Shown here one piece after another: positions 1 through 8,009 of a stretch of DNA of 10,933 nucleotides. This DNA is from a bacterium (GTDB lineage Bacteria; Elusimicrobiota; Elusimicrobia; UBA1565; UBA9628). The notes beneath the pieces were generated by a model. That model searched no databases. It worked only from the letters and a program-made list of their open reading frames with translations, and was not told the origin of the DNA. The DNA lies in the NCBI GenBank assembly GCA_021796015.1, contig JAJYOT010000054.1, positions 1-10,933 of the forward strand, written 5' to 3'. Numbering within the stretch: the stretch's first letter is position 1; each line of letters begins with the position of its first letter. The position numbers were made by a program, and so were the translations under genes.

Positions 1-41
1 TCTTGAATGGATGGTAAAACATCGGGAACGGAAAAACCCAT
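1..41 (-). CDS. Start of a further protein gene, cut by the left edge
   Basis: The stop codon of the DUF4139 gene overlaps an ATG on the same strand in a TAATG junction (bases 39-43). The frame opened by that ATG runs without a stop to the left edge and begins MGFSVPDVLPSIQ. The same TAATG arrangement joins the phospholipase D and SixA genes in this window, so it looks like normal operon packing here. No Shine-Dalgarno sequence precedes it, and a second ATG seven codons later (bases 20-22, another possible start) cannot be excluded. Only about 13 codons are visible, too few to recognise a family. It could be chance read-through after the operon end. Confidence 0.4.
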   Translation of the reverse strand, partial: MGFSVPDVLPSIQ

Positions 42-1417
42 TACTTCCAATTGTAATCCACGGTATAGTCAATTTGGGAAGAAGAATCTTTCTTGACCGG
101 AATTTCAAAAACGATCGTCTGAGCGTTTTTTTTCTCCCATTTCTGATTGGAGGAGATGATTTTCCATTTCGACCAGCGGTATAAATGCTCGATCACTTCG
201 ACAACCACATCGGACTTTTTATGGTTAGTCAGAGTAATCTCAAAACTTTCCCGTGTATTCTTAGGCCCGCGTTCAAAATTCATGCGCACGCGGCGGCCAA
301 GAACATCAAAAGCTCGCCCCGCATTGACATGGAGTTCCTCGTTTATGGGAGTCGCGGGTAATGAATCAGAACCAATCCACTCCAAGGCGCCGTCCTTGTC
401 TTTTTGATACATCCGAATTTTCCCCGGAGGCAAGGGAAAACCCAGATGGGAGGCTTTTGAATTTTTAAGTTTAAAAACGACTCTCACTTCTCCCTGACTT
501 TGCGTCCCGTAATCAGGGCTAATCCGGGTGTAGGCGCTAAAATCTTCGCCTAAATTGGAAGCGTCGTAGAGATACTTCTTTTCAACGGGAACGCCCGAGG
601 CTTCTCCTATCGATAGGCGAACGCTCCCTTCTCCTAAGTTGACAAAACCCGGAAGCGGATAAAGATGGTATTCAAATAAATTTTGGCTTTTTTCAATGAT
701 CAGGCGGGAAGCCGCCGCCATCGCATGAAACAAGGGATGAGAACCGCTTAAGGCCGCTAAGGATTGGTGAGGGTTTCCGGCAACTAAAAGAACATGGGCC
801 TTTTTAAAATCAATCCCGGATTGATTATCCAAATTCGCCCAAACCTGAAGCTCCATTAAATTTGATGACGAATCAATGATCGCGGCATAGTCAGCGCCCC
901 AAGTCACATCGCGGGTTAAATAGCTGATTTTAAACCGATAGTTTCCGGAATTTTTCGCTCTTATTTTCCAGGAAACAACCGGCTGAAAACTCGCCTTTGG
1001 CGGCGCGGGAAGTATCCAGGTCCCTTTTGGATTTAAATAGACTTGGTTTTTAACTTTGAGCGCCGTCAGATGGTCCTCCGCTTCCAACAAAACGCCTTTT
1101 ATCGGCGCGGGAAACTTCTCTTCCCGCAATTCAACTCCCTTGCCGATAAAATTTTTAAGAACCTGGAATTCGTTCGTCCAACCGCCGAAAAAATCTTGTT
1201 CTAGGACTGACGCATTGTCTCGCGGATTAACAGGAGAAATTAAGACGCTTGAAGGCTCAAAACCCCAGGGGACGGGAAAAGACGGGGTTTGAGAAATTCC
1301 CGCTTGAAGCGAAAAAACCGCCTCTTCTTTAATCAAGGCGCGCTGATCTTGATAAATGGTCATCTCAAGCGCTTGGGCGCGAACACCTAAAAAAATAAAC
1401 GGCAAGGCCCAGAGCAT
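41..1417 (-). CDS. DUF4139 domain secreted protein
   Basis: A predicted exported protein of 458 residues whose molecular role is unknown; the family includes the MuiA-like 'mucoidy inhibitor' proteins. The N-terminus MLWALPFIFLGVRAQA reads as a short signal peptide with hydrophobic core but no basic residue before it. After it comes the typical beta-rich opening (TIYQDQRALIKEE, residues 20-32). The DUF4139 core follows, with YLNPKGTWILP (127-137), YLTRDVTWGADY (166-177) and NLDNQSG...VLLVAG (195-214), all characteristic of the family. The long coiled coil found between the two domains of MuiA-type members is missing, so this is the shorter version. It starts 7 bases after the stop of the upstream secreted gene, with no Shine-Dalgarno sequence, and no ATG, GTG or TTG exists further upstream in frame. 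Translation probably depends on re-initiation. Family call is firm; function is not known. Confidence 0.85.
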   Translation of the reverse strand: MLWALPFIFLGVRAQALEMTIYQDQRALIKEEAVFSLQAGISQTPSFPVPWGFEPSSVLISPVNPRDNASVLEQDFFGGWTNEFQVLKNFIGKGVELREEKFPAPIKGVLLEAEDHLTALKVKNQVYLNPKGTWILPAPPKASFQPVVSWKIRAKNSGNYRFKISYLTRDVTWGADYAAIIDSSSNLMELQVWANLDNQSGIDFKKAHVLLVAGNPHQSLAALSGSHPLFHAMAAASRLIIEKSQNLFEYHLYPLPGFVNLGEGSVRLSIGEASGVPVEKKYLYDASNLGEDFSAYTRISPDYGTQSQGEVRVVFKLKNSKASHLGFPLPPGKIRMYQKDKDGALEWIGSDSLPATPINEELHVNAGRAFDVLGRRVRMNFERGPKNTRESFEITLTNHKKSDVVVEVIEHLYRWSKWKIISSNQKWEKKNAQTIVFEIPVKKDSSSQIDYTVDYNWK

Positions 1418-1424
1418 GAGGAAA

Positions 1425-2231
1425 TCAGCGCACAGAAATAACGGAAATCGGAGTGGACTTTACAAATTGTTGCCCATAATCTGTATCAATCTGCAAATAG
1501 CCGTTATGGGCATCCTCAATATCTTGAATGGTCGCATGAACAATGCCGGCATCCGCTTTAATTCCTGAAACGCTTAGGTCGCCGGGCCCATTGATGGTGT
1601 AGGTCACAATGCGTCTAAAAATAAAGGGATATTGGGGATATTGAGGTTGAGTAGATTCAAAATGGTCAATATTATAGATGACATAAATTTTACTATTCCC
1701 AACGACCATCGCTTGAATCTGAAACTTTTGGCCATCTTTAGAAACTCCGGAATCAAGGGTAATCTCGCCAAAATCATATTTTGAAAAAAGCGCCGCGCAT
1801 ACGCCGCGAGATAAATAGAAGATATGCGGAGTGGTAAACCCGGAATCAGTCATGAAAGTCAAGGAGTTATCCCTGGCATTGACCGCCGTTTGAGCGATTT
1901 TCTCAATAGTGAATAAAGGAATCATTCGGACTTGCGAAAGATCTATGCCTAAGGATTGATTGGAAAGCCACTGAGCCACGGAAGAAGGCATGGGCTTAAG
2001 AGAACTCCACAGATTGGGATCAATGAGCGGCTGAGCATCCCTCGCGTCAAAATTTGAATTCCGTCCTACCCACACGGCCTGAGAAGGGGGCAAGGACACA
2101 GTTTTTAAGAAGGCGGACGGTAAAACAGATTCTGAAACAATCGGCGAAATTTTACCGATGATCGCCTGGGAGTTGACCACATTCTGAGCCAACGCCGGAA
2201 CCGACATGAGAGCCAATAAAAGGTTGATCAT
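1425..2231 (-). CDS. Secreted protein of unknown family
   Basis: I do not recognise this 268-residue protein. From the chosen ATG it begins MINLLLALMSVPALAQ, a minimal signal peptide with an ALA-Q cleavage site but no positively charged n-region. The mature part looks soluble, with alternating hydrophobic residues suggesting beta strands, a single cysteine near residue 145 (SRGVCAALF), and a QYPQYP repeat. There is no further membrane segment and no catalytic motif I can name. The ATG at 2231 is preferred because a strong sigma70 promoter lies immediately upstream and would start transcription on it. An alternative TTG start at 2294, 10 bases after a perfect AGGAGG, would add 21 residues including Arg and Lys before the hydrophobic stretch. 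The gene is followed 7 bases later by the DUF4139 secreted gene, so the two probably act in the same compartment. Confidence 0.75.
   Translation of the reverse strand: MINLLLALMSVPALAQNVVNSQAIIGKISPIVSESVLPSAFLKTVSLPPSQAVWVGRNSNFDARDAQPLIDPNLWSSLKPMPSSVAQWLSNQSLGIDLSQVRMIPLFTIEKIAQTAVNARDNSLTFMTDSGFTTPHIFYLSRGVCAALFSKYDFGEITLDSGVSKDGQKFQIQAMVVGNSKIYVIYNIDHFESTQPQYPQYPFIFRRIVTYTINGPGDLSVSGIKADAGIVHATIQDIEDAHNGYLQIDTDYGQQFVKSTPISVISVR
1626..1643. repeat. Perfect 9-base tandem duplication (2 copies)
   Basis: GGGATATTG occurs twice head to tail. On the coding (minus) strand it encodes Gln-Tyr-Pro twice inside the unknown secreted protein and keeps the frame. It looks like a small slippage duplication, possibly variable between strains. 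Confidence 0.6.
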
Positions 2232-2237
2232 AAACGC

Positions 2238-2266
2238 ATTATGACAAAGCTTAGGTTTATTGTCAA
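2238..2266 (-). promoter_or_regulatory. Sigma70 promoter of the secreted-protein operon (leaderless)
   Basis: On the minus strand a perfect -35 TTGACA (2266-2261) is separated by exactly 17 bases from CATAAT (2243-2238), which matches five of six -10 consensus positions. A run of six T lies just upstream of the -35. Six bases, GCGTTT, separate the -10 from the ATG at 2231, so the expected transcription start is the A of the start codon. The mRNA would then be leaderless. The motif match is direct observation; the start site is inferred from normal -10 spacing. Confidence 0.8.
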
Positions 2267-2304
2267 ATAAAAAACGAGCTTCGGCCAGGGCCAAAAGGCC
2301 TATT

Positions 2305-2310
2305 CCTCCT
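2305..2310 (-). promoter_or_regulatory. Unclaimed perfect Shine-Dalgarno sequence AGGAGG
   Basis: On the minus strand AGGAGG lies 10 bases before a TTG (2294-2292) that is in frame with the secreted-protein gene. It is the best ribosome-binding match in the window, yet it lies upstream of the promoter that appears to drive that gene. It could serve a longer form of the protein made from read-through of the rlmI transcript, or be chance. Confidence 0.35.
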
Positions 2311-2338
2311 AGGACCCTTGAACGCCGTCATTGTCCCA

Positions 2339-3553
2339 TCACCCGACAATCTCAAGCAAGGCAAAATGAAGATATTCAGTTTCCGGCATGGCTAAAAGGA
2401 TCGGATGATCTTGAGCTTGGGCTCTTAAACTCAAAAGCCGAACGCTTTTTGGGGCTAGGCCCGCGGCCTTGCGAAGAATAGAGATAAAAAGCTCGCGGCT
2501 CACGTGATGGGAACAAGTGCTGGTCGCTAAAAGCCCACCCACGGGCAAAACCTTTAAAGCGAGACTATTGAGTTTCACGTAGAGGCGTTCGGCCTTTGGA
2601 AGGTCTTTTCGGGACGGGACCAAACTGGGAGGATCCAGCAAAATCATATCCGGTTTTAAGTTGAGGCGACTTTCCGTCGCGGAAAGTAAGGCCACCTCGG
2701 CGTCTCTTTTCTCAAACCTGGCGATGGAAGAAACCCCGTTTAAAGACGCGTTCTGGTTGGCCAAACCTACGGCTTCTTCCGAGCTGTCGAAACCCAAAAC
2801 CGCCCGGGCCCCGAATTTCGCGGCATTAATTCCAAAAGTTCCGGTATACGAGTAGAGATCCAAAACGGTTTTCCCGGAAAAGTAAGGCCTTAAGAAAACC
2901 CGGTTTTCCGATTGGTCAAAATAAAAACCTGTTTTTTGCGCGGAGGCGATCGGAGTGGAAAATTTAAGCCCAAAATCGTCAACCTCAACAAGCGGAGGAA
3001 CAGCCCCGTAATGAATTTTTTCTTCCCTCTTGAGGCCTTCCAAGGCGCGGCTCTTATGATCGTTTTTAAGATAAATTCCGGAAGGCCGGATTAATTTCAA
3101 AAGCGCCTCCGTAATCCGAGGAAGATGTTTTTCCATTCCCGCCGATAAAATCTGAAGGACTAAGACCGAATCATAGCGATCAATAACGAGGCCCGGAAGC
3201 CCATCTGATTCCCCGAAGCAAAGCCGGTAAAACGGCGAGCGCCCGGCGTAGATTTTTTCCCGGTAATAAAGAGCCTCGGCCAAACGCCGGTAAAAAAAAT
3301 CGGCATCAGCCGCCGTCAAACCTTCCTTGGAAAGAATGCGGACCGCGATTAAACTATGAGGGTTGTAAAAGCCCGAACCTAAAAATTTGCCGGAAGCTGA
3401 AAAAACTTCTCCCAAATCCCCGCTTTCAAATTTTCCGCTGACTTCTGAAATTTCATTGGAAAAAACCCAAGAATGCCCGGATAAGATTCGCCTCTCCTCG
3501 TTTCTCTTCAGTTTGATTTTTAGTCTCGTTTCACTGACGGGCTCTATCGGCAT
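2339..3553 (-). CDS. rlmI: RlmI-type 23S rRNA m5C methyltransferase
   Basis: A class I SAM-dependent methyltransferase of 404 residues, close to the 396 of E. coli RlmI, which methylates C1962 of 23S rRNA at carbon 5. The N-terminal PUA domain covers roughly residues 10-80 (RRILSGHSWVFSNEI). It is followed by a linking domain with QKTGFYFDQ (206-214) and a Rossmann methyltransferase domain. SAM-binding motif I is DLYSYTGTFG (232-241), motif IV is LDPPS (306-310), and motif VI TCSHH (346-350) carries the expected nucleophile Cys347. It is the last gene of the asmA-purB operon, and its start overlaps the end of the SAM hydrolase gene by 10 bases. A GGAG sequence lies 10 bases before its ATG. 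Position-specific activity is inferred from family; related PUA-methyltransferases of the same COG could have another target. Confidence 0.88.
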   Translation of the reverse strand: MPIEPVSETRLKIKLKRNEERRILSGHSWVFSNEISEVSGKFESGDLGEVFSASGKFLGSGFYNPHSLIAVRILSKEGLTAADADFFYRRLAEALYYREKIYAGRSPFYRLCFGESDGLPGLVIDRYDSVLVLQILSAGMEKHLPRITEALLKLIRPSGIYLKNDHKSRALEGLKREEKIHYGAVPPLVEVDDFGLKFSTPIASAQKTGFYFDQSENRVFLRPYFSGKTVLDLYSYTGTFGINAAKFGARAVLGFDSSEEAVGLANQNASLNGVSSIARFEKRDAEVALLSATESRLNLKPDMILLDPPSLVPSRKDLPKAERLYVKLNSLALKVLPVGGLLATSTCSHHVSRELFISILRKAAGLAPKSVRLLSLRAQAQDHPILLAMPETEYLHFALLEIVG

Positions 3554-4335
3554 TCTATTTTTTCTCCAATTTTAACTTTGAACTGATCGGCGAAACTTCC
3601 ATTGCGAACGGCTAATTCTAAAAGCCCGAAAGAACTCGTTAAGGCAAGCGGACTCTTCTCCTCAACTCCTGCATAATAATTTCGAAGCGGGCCCAGGTTT
3701 TTTCCTCTGAAAAAAACTTCGGGAATGCGCTTCAAATCGCGTCTTTCCAAATCCGAATTGGTTATATTGCTGACGCAGTTCCCAAACCGATCCACAAAAA
3801 TAATCTCACCCTCGACTCTGTCTCGCTTTAAAAAAGGACCTACCCATGGAAAAACAATTCTTTTTTGAGTCCGAGACCCGAGAAGCCCGGGCGAATTTCC
3901 ATTAAACAATTTCGCCGCAACGGGGGCGAAAATATCCCGGCCATGAAAGGTCGAGGAAATATCTCTTCTCATCCAAGCAGAATTGGAAACGATTCTGGTT
4001 TCGAGGATCGGCTCTTGAATCCAGCTGAGAAGGCCGTTGTCGGGAGCCAGAAACTGATGATTTTTAGTTTTGGCCCATAAAATATTTCTTTTTGATCCGA
4101 CCCCCGGATCGACGACGCAGATAAAGAGAGTATTTCTGGGAAAATACGAAATCGAGAAACGCAAGAAAAAAGCCGCTTGGCGTACGTTTTGAGGCGAAAT
4201 TTCATGCGACAAGTCAATCAGACGCGCGTTTGGAGCTTGCGAGGCTAAAACCCCCTTCATAATGCCGACATAGGGATCGGAAACTCCAAAATCAGTCAAT
4301 AAAACGACCGGCCAAGGGGAAACCTCGCCCATCAT
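3544..4335 (-). CDS. SAM hydrolase (adenosine-forming), DUF62 family
   Basis: A 263-residue member of the DUF62 / SAM hydroxide adenosyltransferase family, which splits S-adenosylmethionine with hydroxide to adenosine and methionine and is related to fluorinases and chlorinases. The sequence shows LLTDFGVSDPYVG (12-24), VVDPGVGSKR (74-83), APDNG (97-101), STFHGRDIFAP (128-138) and VDRFGNCVSNI (181-191). Asp76, Arg83 and His131 correspond to the Asp-Arg-His set described for the hydrolase branch, and I see nothing pointing to a halogenase. Length is normal. The ATG overlaps the purB stop in an ATGA junction, so translation is probably coupled to PurB. Its physiological purpose is poorly understood; control of SAM or adenosine supply is an inference. 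Confidence 0.88.
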   Translation of the reverse strand: MMGEVSPWPVVLLTDFGVSDPYVGIMKGVLASQAPNARLIDLSHEISPQNVRQAAFFLRFSISYFPRNTLFICVVDPGVGSKRNILWAKTKNHQFLAPDNGLLSWIQEPILETRIVSNSAWMRRDISSTFHGRDIFAPVAAKLFNGNSPGLLGSRTQKRIVFPWVGPFLKRDRVEGEIIFVDRFGNCVSNITNSDLERRDLKRIPEVFFRGKNLGPLRNYYAGVEEKSPLALTSSFGLLELAVRNGSFADQFKVKIGEKIECR

Positions 4336-5642
4336 TCAATTCCCGCGCGGGCTAAAAGGCGTTCAACGGAACCCTGATAGCCGGAAAGGTCAAAACAACG
4401 GTCCAAATCTTTTTTGGACAACCTTTTAGTCACGGAAGGGTCTAAAGCAAGAACCGAGCGGAACGGCTCTTTCGTTTGCCAGCACCTCATCGCGTTTTTC
4501 TGGACCACTTCATAGGCCTTGAGACGTTCCATGCCGGAATCAATCAAGGATAAAAGAACGCGCTGAGAGAACATGAGTCCATGGGAGCGGTTCATATTTT
4601 CCTTCATTCTTTCGGGATAAACCAAAAGTCCGGCCAAAACCGTTCTGAACCGCGCGAGCATAAAGTCAATAAGAATGTAGGCATCCGGCAAAATCACGCG
4701 CTCAACGGAAGAATGACTGATGTCTCTTTCATGCCATAGAGCGATGTTCTCCACTGCCGCTTGACCATGAGAACGAATGAGCCGGGATAAGCCGACCAGG
4801 TTTTCGCAGAGAACCGGATTTCTTTTATGCGGCATGGCTGAAGAGCCCTTTTGCCCGGAGGCAAACGGCTCTTCTAACTCCAAGACCTCGGTTTTTTGCA
4901 AGTGACGAATTTCGGTCGCCCAACGCTCGATTCCCGCCGCAATCAGAACCAAGACCTGAATCAATTCCGCATGACGATCCCGGGGAATGACTTGAGTTGA
5001 AATAGGTTCGAAGTTGAGTCCCAAGCGGAGACAGGCCTCCCGTTCCAAGATTTCAGGAATTTGAGAAAAGTTTCCCACCGCTCCGGAGAACTTCCCATAG
5101 GAAATCGCTTCTTTTGCGCGCAGAAGTCTTTCTTTTCCGCGCAAGGCCTCTGCATGCCAAGAGGCGAATTTAAGCCCTAAGGTCATGGGTTCTGCATGCA
5201 CCCCGTGGGTGCGGCCCGCCATCCAGCATCCGGCGTATTTCTTTGCCAGACTTTTAAGCTCCGCCAAAATGGAATCTAAGCCTTTTAAAATTAAGTCCGC
5301 AGCTTCTCTCATTTGAAGGGCCAAGGCCGTATCTAAAATGTCGGAAGAGGTCAGCCCGTAATGAAGATAACGCAAGAGATTCGGGGCCTTGCCGTTGAGT
5401 TCGGAAGCAATTGCGGAAATAAGAGCCACGACGTCATGATTGGTTTTAGCTTCGATTTCTTTTGTTTTCTGGAGGATCCTAGCGCTCTTAATAGCGGAGA
5501 GGGCCGCGATTTCAGACTCCTCAAGGCCTTTTTCCTTGGCTAAGGCGAGGACAAATTCTTTCTCGACCTCAATCATGGTCTTAATCCGATTTTCCTCGCT
5601 CCAAATAAGGCTCATCTCAGGACGGCTGTAGCGTTCAATCAT
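4332..5642 (-). CDS. purB: Adenylosuccinate lyase
   Basis: PurB catalyses two steps of purine synthesis: SAICAR to AICAR plus fumarate, and adenylosuccinate to AMP plus fumarate. It is a cytosolic homotetramer of the fumarase/aspartase superfamily. The 436 residues begin MIERYSRPEM, the usual PurB opening. They carry TSSD (98-101), GRTHG with the conserved His146 (143-147), the superfamily signature SSAMPHKRNP (267-276) in the catalytic serine loop, and WHERDISHSSVER (303-315). All expected active-site segments are intact and the length is typical. An AGGAG sequence 6 bases before the ATG is the clearest functional Shine-Dalgarno in the window. The gene sits 16 bases after the asmA-like gene and overlaps the SAM hydrolase gene by 4 bases. 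No other purine gene is nearby. Confidence 0.96.
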   Translation of the reverse strand: MIERYSRPEMSLIWSEENRIKTMIEVEKEFVLALAKEKGLEESEIAALSAIKSARILQKTKEIEAKTNHDVVALISAIASELNGKAPNLLRYLHYGLTSSDILDTALALQMREAADLILKGLDSILAELKSLAKKYAGCWMAGRTHGVHAEPMTLGLKFASWHAEALRGKERLLRAKEAISYGKFSGAVGNFSQIPEILEREACLRLGLNFEPISTQVIPRDRHAELIQVLVLIAAGIERWATEIRHLQKTEVLELEEPFASGQKGSSAMPHKRNPVLCENLVGLSRLIRSHGQAAVENIALWHERDISHSSVERVILPDAYILIDFMLARFRTVLAGLLVYPERMKENMNRSHGLMFSQRVLLSLIDSGMERLKAYEVVQKNAMRCWQTKEPFRSVLALDPSVTKRLSKKDLDRCFDLSGYQGSVERLLARAGIE

Positions 5643-5658
5643 AGTTTCTCCTGTTTCA

Positions 5659-7956
5659 TCAAAATTTAAGCCTTCTCAAAGACCGAAATCGAATCCGCTC
5701 TTCCCGGCGACCGCGTTTGACATCTCCTGAGATTTCCCCGGCCTTAATCTTGCTCAACCTAGGTTCGACATCCGGATGATTTAGATCCCCAGTCACGCGA
5801 AAGCCAATGGCCGGACGCCCCAGCTCATCAACCCACCATTCCGGCAACGGCGCCCCGTAGTGCGTGAGACGAGTCAAAACGCTCATGTCGATTTTTTCCT
5901 TGGCGAAATCCGCTTTTCCTTCCGCATAAGCGACAAGCTCCGGGCCGTTGACGTAAGAAAACCGCGTCGTGATGACCCCGTTTCTAATTCCGTATTCTCC
6001 CTGTATTTCGTTAAAGTCCAGAGTCTTGGGATAAGCCTCCGCCGCGCTCAGGACCGAGAAACTGTTCATCTTGTGCATATAAACATACGGGAGAAAAATA
6101 ATTTTAAGCAGTTTGTGAGATTTCTGGAGGGTCTCAATGTCTTTGACCTCTCCTTTTCCAAGAGTAATTCCCGCCTCGCCGCTCAAATGATTGAGGCGCG
6201 GAGTCACTCCCTTGAGTTTCCAGAGCAAGTTCACGTTCTTAACGTAAAAATCATCTTGAACAATTTCTCCAATATGAATACCGCCCATGGTATTGGGAAA
6301 CTTACGCGGAATAAAGCTCTTAAATTTTCTCACCCAGCGCTTTTGCCAAGGCTCGTTGGCTTGAGAAGCTTTCCGAAAACGGGCCCGGGCCGCTTTGGAA
6401 TCAAGATTTTGCATTTGCTTGAGAAAATCTTCCACCTCCTCGTAATTGATTTTATTAATCGAACCGGCAATCGCCACCATACGCGGCCTTGGCAAGGGGA
6501 AAATATGCCCCTTGGCTCTAAAAATTGAATCATGCCATTTAAAATAGAGAGAATGGATGAACAAATCGCGTTTCTTAATCAGAAAAAAATCGCCGCTAAG
6601 TCTTGAAAACGTGTTCGATGCGGTTCGCACCTCGGCTCCCTTCGCATTGAAAGACATCTTGGCGAAATCGTTTTCGGAAGAGAAATCAAGATGATCGGCT
6701 TTTTCTCTGACTCCAAAAATATGAGCGCTAAACTTTCCCGCCGAAAAAGTGGAGCTTTCAATTTTCATCTTTTTCAGGTCCCCGCTCATTTGCGCAGAGG
6801 CATTAACCGTTCCCTTTAATTGATAAACCTTGACCGGCGGGAAAATAGACGCCGCGGCATCCAGCGGAAAGCCGTTGACCTGGACCGCAAAAAGCCCCTG
6901 AGGAGTAAAACCCGGGAAAAGAGAAATATTTCCCTCCGCCTCCGCTTTTAAGGGTCCTGAAACAATCGAAAACTGGCGAACATCAATAGCGGAACTTGAA
7001 AAATCGGCGTCGAAATCGCAGACGCTCGATGCAAGATGAATATTCCATTGGTGGTCAAAAATATTTTTCCAATCGCTTGGGCCTAAAGCCGGGAGTTGGA
7101 GAGAAGCATCGATATTCGGTTCTTTAAATCCGACCAACCGAAAAGACCCTGAAACGGAATAGCTGGAAGACTCAAGAGAGAATTTTTCAGCTCGTAAAAA
7201 AGCTCGGTTCATGTCAAATGAATTAAAATCGGCGACCCCTTGAAAAGTGAGGGAAGCGTTCATGGGACGTCCGAAAACCGCCCCCTTCACGTCTCCGCTT
7301 AAATGAAGAAATGTCGGGCGCGAGAAATCAAGAGGTTTCATATCCCCATCAAGAATATGAACATTGAGAGTCGCGCTGGACTGGGCATCCTCAATTTGAA
7401 TACGCCCATCTTCAATAGATAGCCCCGAGGGAGACAAAACCAGGGAGAGAGGAATCTTCCCGAAAATATTGATTTCTCTTTTCCCCGAGCCGGCGGAGGA
7501 AAAAATAGAAACAATGTTCCAGGGACCTGAGGCGCCTCTTTGAAGACGCAAGCGGACTCCTCTTAAGTGAATCGCTCCGATTCCCACCTGCTTTTCCAAA
7601 AGGTGAGTCAAATCAAGATTGAGGACTACGCTTTGGGCCTCAAGTAAAACGCCGGGGTCTTGCGCCGTTCCGCCAATGGAAATATCTCCAATTTTAAGCC
7701 CATTAAATGTCGCCCAAATGGAACCGATGGAGACAGGGCGATTGAGTTTTTCTTGAAGAGTTTCCGTTAAAATTTGGCGAGTTCGAGCGCCGTTCATCAA
7801 GTGCGGCAAATAGAAGAAAACCCCCAGAAGAACGGAGACAAAAATTAATATTCCTAAAGCGAAACCTTCCAGTAAGAGCTTGATGACTCTTAAGGCGAAA
7901 TGAGATTTTCTTCCGCTGTTTGGATGCGCAGCCATGGGACCATTTTCCCCATCCAT
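5659..7956 (-). CDS. AsmA-like envelope protein
   Basis: A large protein (765 residues from this start) of the AsmA superfamily, whose members are inner-membrane anchored and reach into the periplasm, and are tied to phospholipid transport or outer-membrane assembly. After a short basic N-terminus comes one strong membrane segment (about residues 25-53, LLLEGFALGILIFVSVLLGV). Then follow family-typical features: LTETLQEKLNRPVSIGSI, repeated beta-strand segments, and a C-terminal AsmA block (ITLGKGEVKDIETL through GFRVTGDLNHPDVEP). The protein ends in a basic tail (RGRREERIRFRSLRRLKF). The ATG at 7956 leaves about 58 bases to the divergent phospholipase D gene; ATG at 7935 is also possible. 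A more upstream start at 8055 would overlap the divergent gene and is unlikely. It leads the operon with purB. Family is likely; exact subtype (AsmA, YhdP, TamB-like) is not settled. Confidence 0.8.
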   Translation of the reverse strand: MDGENGPMAAHPNSGRKSHFALRVIKLLLEGFALGILIFVSVLLGVFFYLPHLMNGARTRQILTETLQEKLNRPVSIGSIWATFNGLKIGDISIGGTAQDPGVLLEAQSVVLNLDLTHLLEKQVGIGAIHLRGVRLRLQRGASGPWNIVSIFSSAGSGKREINIFGKIPLSLVLSPSGLSIEDGRIQIEDAQSSATLNVHILDGDMKPLDFSRPTFLHLSGDVKGAVFGRPMNASLTFQGVADFNSFDMNRAFLRAEKFSLESSSYSVSGSFRLVGFKEPNIDASLQLPALGPSDWKNIFDHQWNIHLASSVCDFDADFSSSAIDVRQFSIVSGPLKAEAEGNISLFPGFTPQGLFAVQVNGFPLDAAASIFPPVKVYQLKGTVNASAQMSGDLKKMKIESSTFSAGKFSAHIFGVREKADHLDFSSENDFAKMSFNAKGAEVRTASNTFSRLSGDFFLIKKRDLFIHSLYFKWHDSIFRAKGHIFPLPRPRMVAIAGSINKINYEEVEDFLKQMQNLDSKAARARFRKASQANEPWQKRWVRKFKSFIPRKFPNTMGGIHIGEIVQDDFYVKNVNLLWKLKGVTPRLNHLSGEAGITLGKGEVKDIETLQKSHKLLKIIFLPYVYMHKMNSFSVLSAAEAYPKTLDFNEIQGEYGIRNGVITTRFSYVNGPELVAYAEGKADFAKEKIDMSVLTRLTHYGAPLPEWWVDELGRPAIGFRVTGDLNHPDVEPRLSKIKAGEISGDVKRGRREERIRFRSLRRLKF

Positions 7957-8000
7957 TTTAACAGTTTTTCCCAAAGCGGTTCTGAATTTTAAAGGGCATT

Positions 8001-8009
8001 TGTTATACT
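8001..8009 (+). promoter_or_regulatory. Extended -10 promoter of the cardiolipin synthase gene, with symmetric -10 for asmA
   Basis: TGTTATACT is an extended -10 element (TGN plus TATACT, five of six matches). There is no good -35, as is usual for this promoter type. Only five bases separate it from the GTG start at 8015, so the transcript would have no leader. On the opposite strand TATAAC (8007-8002) overlaps the same bases and could fire the asmA-like gene, starting near 7995 with a leader of about 39 bases. Confidence 0.55.

Noticed and set aside
2269..2320. Rho-independent terminator after rlmI
   Set aside because: GGCC-TTTT-GGCC forms a short hairpin and a run of six T follows, but more than ten bases separate them, so it is not a normal terminator; the T run looks more like promoter upstream sequence.
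5860..6528. Plus-strand open frame of 222 residues inside the asmA-like gene
   Set aside because: It lies wholly antisense to a well-supported gene, has no promoter or ribosome-binding site, and its product shows no recognisable motif.
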